Positions 62,193 through 64,000 of a DNA stretch of 64,000 nt are shown here, piece by piece. A model generated the notes under the pieces. The model saw only the letters and a program-made list of their open reading frames with translations. It was not told where the DNA came from and did no database searches. Every line of letters begins with the position of its first letter. Position 1 is the first letter of the stretch. The stretch is from Paenibacillus sp. V4I3 (GTDB lineage: Bacteria; Bacillota; Bacilli; Paenibacillales; NBRC-103111): NCBI RefSeq assembly GCF_030817215.1, contig NZ_JAUSZA010000001.1, positions 5,988,501-6,052,500 of the forward strand. The letters run 5' to 3'. The position numbers were made by a program, and so were the translations under genes.

Positions 62193-62696
62193 ATGAGAAT
62201 ACTTCGAAAAATTGCTCTCGGTTTTGATACATGTATCGAGTCTGCCGCCCTCATCGGCTTGCTTAGTATGATCATCATCGTCACCGCACAGGTCATGACC
62301 CGCAAGCTGTTTGACTTCGTATTCTTCTGGTCGGAGGAAGTGACCATGCTGCTTCTTGTCTGGTTTTCCTTCATGGGCATTGCGATTGGCTTTCGTGAGA
62401 AGCTGCATTTGGGCATCGATTCCTTCACCCACAAGCTTCCAGCCTCCGTCAATAAAGTTCTTGATAAAGTCATCGAGCTAGTTATTCTCGCCTTTGGTGC
62501 CTATCTCGTGTACTTTGGTTGGGACTTCACCGTCATCATGAATGAATCAGAATTACCGGCGACGGGCCTGCCTAACAGCACACTGTATGTCATCATGCCA
62601 ATAACCGGCGTCATGACCTGTGCCTATGCGCTCTTGCAGTTGTTTGGTATCGAGACGAAGCGGCATCAAAATATGAAAGAAGGAGGCCCCGAATAA
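62193..62696 (+). CDS. TRAP transporter small permease (DctQ)
   Basis: 167-aa membrane protein with four hydrophobic segments. Family features: R-K-L-F-D-F-V-F-F-W-S-E-E at about residues 35-47 and G-I-A-I-G-F-R-E-K-L-H-L-G-I-D. GAGGAGG is 11 bases before the ATG. Stop overlaps the start of dctM by 1 bp. Partner of the large permease for sodium-driven uptake of an organic acid. Confidence 0.9.
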   Translation: MRILRKIALGFDTCIESAALIGLLSMIIIVTAQVMTRKLFDFVFFWSEEVTMLLLVWFSFMGIAIGFREKLHLGIDSFTHKLPASVNKVLDKVIELVILAFGAYLVYFGWDFTVIMNESELPATGLPNSTLYVIMPITGVMTCAYALLQLFGIETKRHQNMKEGGPE

Positions 62697-63988
62697 TGGA
62701 TCCGACCATAGCTATTCTCATACTTTGTATCACTTTTGTTGGTCTGATCGTCCTCCGCTTTCCGATCTCATTGGCTTTAGCTGGTTCATCATTGCTCACC
62801 TTACTTTACTTGAAAGTCCCGCTGGCAACCGTGGGCCAAACGATGATTCAGGGGATGAACTCTTACTCCCTCCTAACCATTCCGTTCTTTATACTTGCCG
62901 GGCAAATTATGAGTGAAGGCCAGATGGCTTTGCGCCTCATCAATCTCGCTCAAGTTCTCGTTGGAGGCATACGCGGAGGCTTAGCCATGGTCAACTGCGT
63001 CGCCTGTATGTTCTTCGGAAACATCTCCGGATCAGCCATTGCTGACGTCTCCTCCATCGGCTCTGTCATGATTCCGATGATGAAGAAAAAGGGCTATGAT
63101 ACCGATTACGCAGTTGGCGTTACGGTCTCTGCCGCTATTCAAGGCGTTGTTGTGCCGCCAAGCCACAACCTCGTGCTTTATTCCCTAGCGGCTGGAGGTG
63201 GAATCTCCATCGCGTCGCTTTTCCTAGCGGGCATAGTCCCGGGATTGATCCTATGTGTCTCCCTTATGATCACGAGTTATATCATCGCCATCAAGCGGGG
63301 TTATACGAAGAGTGAAGCTGTTCCAGTGCGAGAAATCCCAAAGATTGTACGCGATGGCCTGCTTTCCCTTTTGACTGCCGTCATCATTCTAGGCGGTATA
63401 TTCACAGGATGGTTTACGGCTACAGAAAGCGGCGCATTAGCTTGTCTCTACGCTTTTATTCTTACCTTTTTAGTGTACCGAGATATTCCCATAAGCCGGA
63501 TGTGGATCATTCTCCAACGTACATTCCGAACCGTAGCGATGGTGCTCTTCCTGATAGCTGCCTCCGCTACCTTCAGCTGGGTACTAGCCTTTCTCAAAGT
63601 TCCCGGCATGTTAACGGATTGGATGCTGGGCATCACAGACAGCCCCATTGTTATTTTGCTGATCATCAATGTCTTGCTGCTCTTACTGGGCGCACCGATG
63701 GATATGGCTCCACTCATCTTAATCATGACGCCTATTTTACTTCCGGTCGTGACGACCCTTGGCATGGATCCTGTTCACTTCGGCATCATTATGATGTTAA
63801 ACTTAGGCATTGGATTGCTGACACCACCTGTCGGAACCGTTCTCTTCGTAGGCTCTGCTATTGGAAATATTTCGATTTCTGAAGGCACCAAAGCCATGAT
63901 GCCGTTCTTTTATGTCATGTGCGTTGTACTCATGATACTTACCTATATACCTGGTCTTGTCATGTGGCTTCCTAACTTAATGAAATAA
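62696..63988 (+). CDS. TRAP transporter large permease (DctM)
   Basis: 430-aa membrane protein with about 12 hydrophobic segments. Family features: N-C-V-A-C-M-F-F-G-N-I-S-G-S-A-I-A-D, P-S-H-N and L-G-A-P-M-D-M-A-P-L-I-L-I-M-T-P. AAGAAGGAGG lies before the ATG. The periplasmic-type binding subunit (DctP) is not upstream, so it is probably just beyond the right edge (12 bp remain). Substrate inferred as a carboxylate or uronic acid; the pectin-degrading context makes a sugar acid plausible. Confidence 0.9.
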   Translation: MDPTIAILILCITFVGLIVLRFPISLALAGSSLLTLLYLKVPLATVGQTMIQGMNSYSLLTIPFFILAGQIMSEGQMALRLINLAQVLVGGIRGGLAMVNCVACMFFGNISGSAIADVSSIGSVMIPMMKKKGYDTDYAVGVTVSAAIQGVVVPPSHNLVLYSLAAGGGISIASLFLAGIVPGLILCVSLMITSYIIAIKRGYTKSEAVPVREIPKIVRDGLLSLLTAVIILGGIFTGWFTATESGALACLYAFILTFLVYRDIPISRMWIILQRTFRTVAMVLFLIAASATFSWVLAFLKVPGMLTDWMLGITDSPIVILLIINVLLLLLGAPMDMAPLILIMTPILLPVVTTLGMDPVHFGIIMMLNLGIGLLTPPVGTVLFVGSAIGNISISEGTKAMMPFFYVMCVVLMILTYIPGLVMWLPNLMK

Positions 63989-64000
63989 GGAAATAACTCA

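Noticed and set aside
1..64000. CRISPR array, prophage, transposase or tRNA
   Set aside because: None was found by reading both strands. Repeats present are tandem or palindromic without spacers of CRISPR type, and no integrase or transposase frame exists.

Overview
The window is about 64 kb of chromosome from an endospore-forming, plant-polysaccharide-degrading Bacillota, most likely Paenibacillus or a close relative. Evidence: the yqeG-yqeH-aroE-yhbY-nadD-yqeK order is the same as in Bacillales; there are spoVA and YjcZ sporulation genes; Shine-Dalgarno sites are strong (GGAGG-type) with frequent TTG and GTG starts; and there are S-layer-anchored glycosidases and YesM/YesN-type two-component systems. 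No rRNA, tRNA, CRISPR array, prophage or insertion sequence was seen.

Layout. 1-8.9 kb (all minus): ribosome-biogenesis and housekeeping operon (yqeG, yqeH, aroE, yhbY, nadD, start of yqeK), an EstA-type esterase, and a MoxR ATPase / DUF58 / transglutaminase operon. 9.3-15.5 kb: sporulation island with two YjcZ-type miniproteins flanking an unrecognised 51-residue protein, a spoVA2mob-like operon (2duf-spoVAC-spoVAD-spoVAEb), a free-standing DUF1657 gene, and between these a phytanoyl-CoA-dioxygenase-like gene plus LacI regulator behind a symmetric two-operator control region. 15.4-18.3 kb: small ORFs, a papain-like protease, a GT4 glycosyltransferase and galU.

18.4-46.1 kb is a large carbohydrate-utilisation region. 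It holds a secreted clan GH-D-like glycosidase; a yes-type rhamnogalacturonan operon (sensor kinase, AraC regulator, lipoprotein and two permeases, GH105, SGNH acetylesterase); and a galactan system made of a GH42 beta-galactosidase, an S-layer-anchored GH53 galactanase carrying a cohesin-like domain, a translationally coupled secreted galactan-binding-module protein ending in a dockerin, an ABC importer and its own sensor/regulator pair. A 25-bp element is repeated almost unchanged 70-85 bp upstream of the GH42, GH53 and importer genes, which ties these scattered loci into one probable regulon controlled by the divergently encoded AraC-type response regulator. The cohesin/dockerin pair suggests a two-component cell-surface galactan-degrading complex.

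46-64 kb: rhamnose mutarotase, MFS transporter, DUF2238 membrane protein, EEP-family phosphoesterase, a decayed ABC-importer locus with frameshifts and a chimeric ORF, KtrB-type potassium transporter, uracil permease, APH(6)-like kinase, DUF1904, a royal-jelly/yellow-family protein, fosB, a MocR regulator divergent from a LysE exporter, and the two permease subunits of a TRAP transporter at the right edge. Non-coding regions carry a 103/113-bp tandem repeat (37.3-37.7 kb), a family of 9-5-9 palindromes (37.0, 49.15 and 61.8 kb) and several long hairpins of unknown role.
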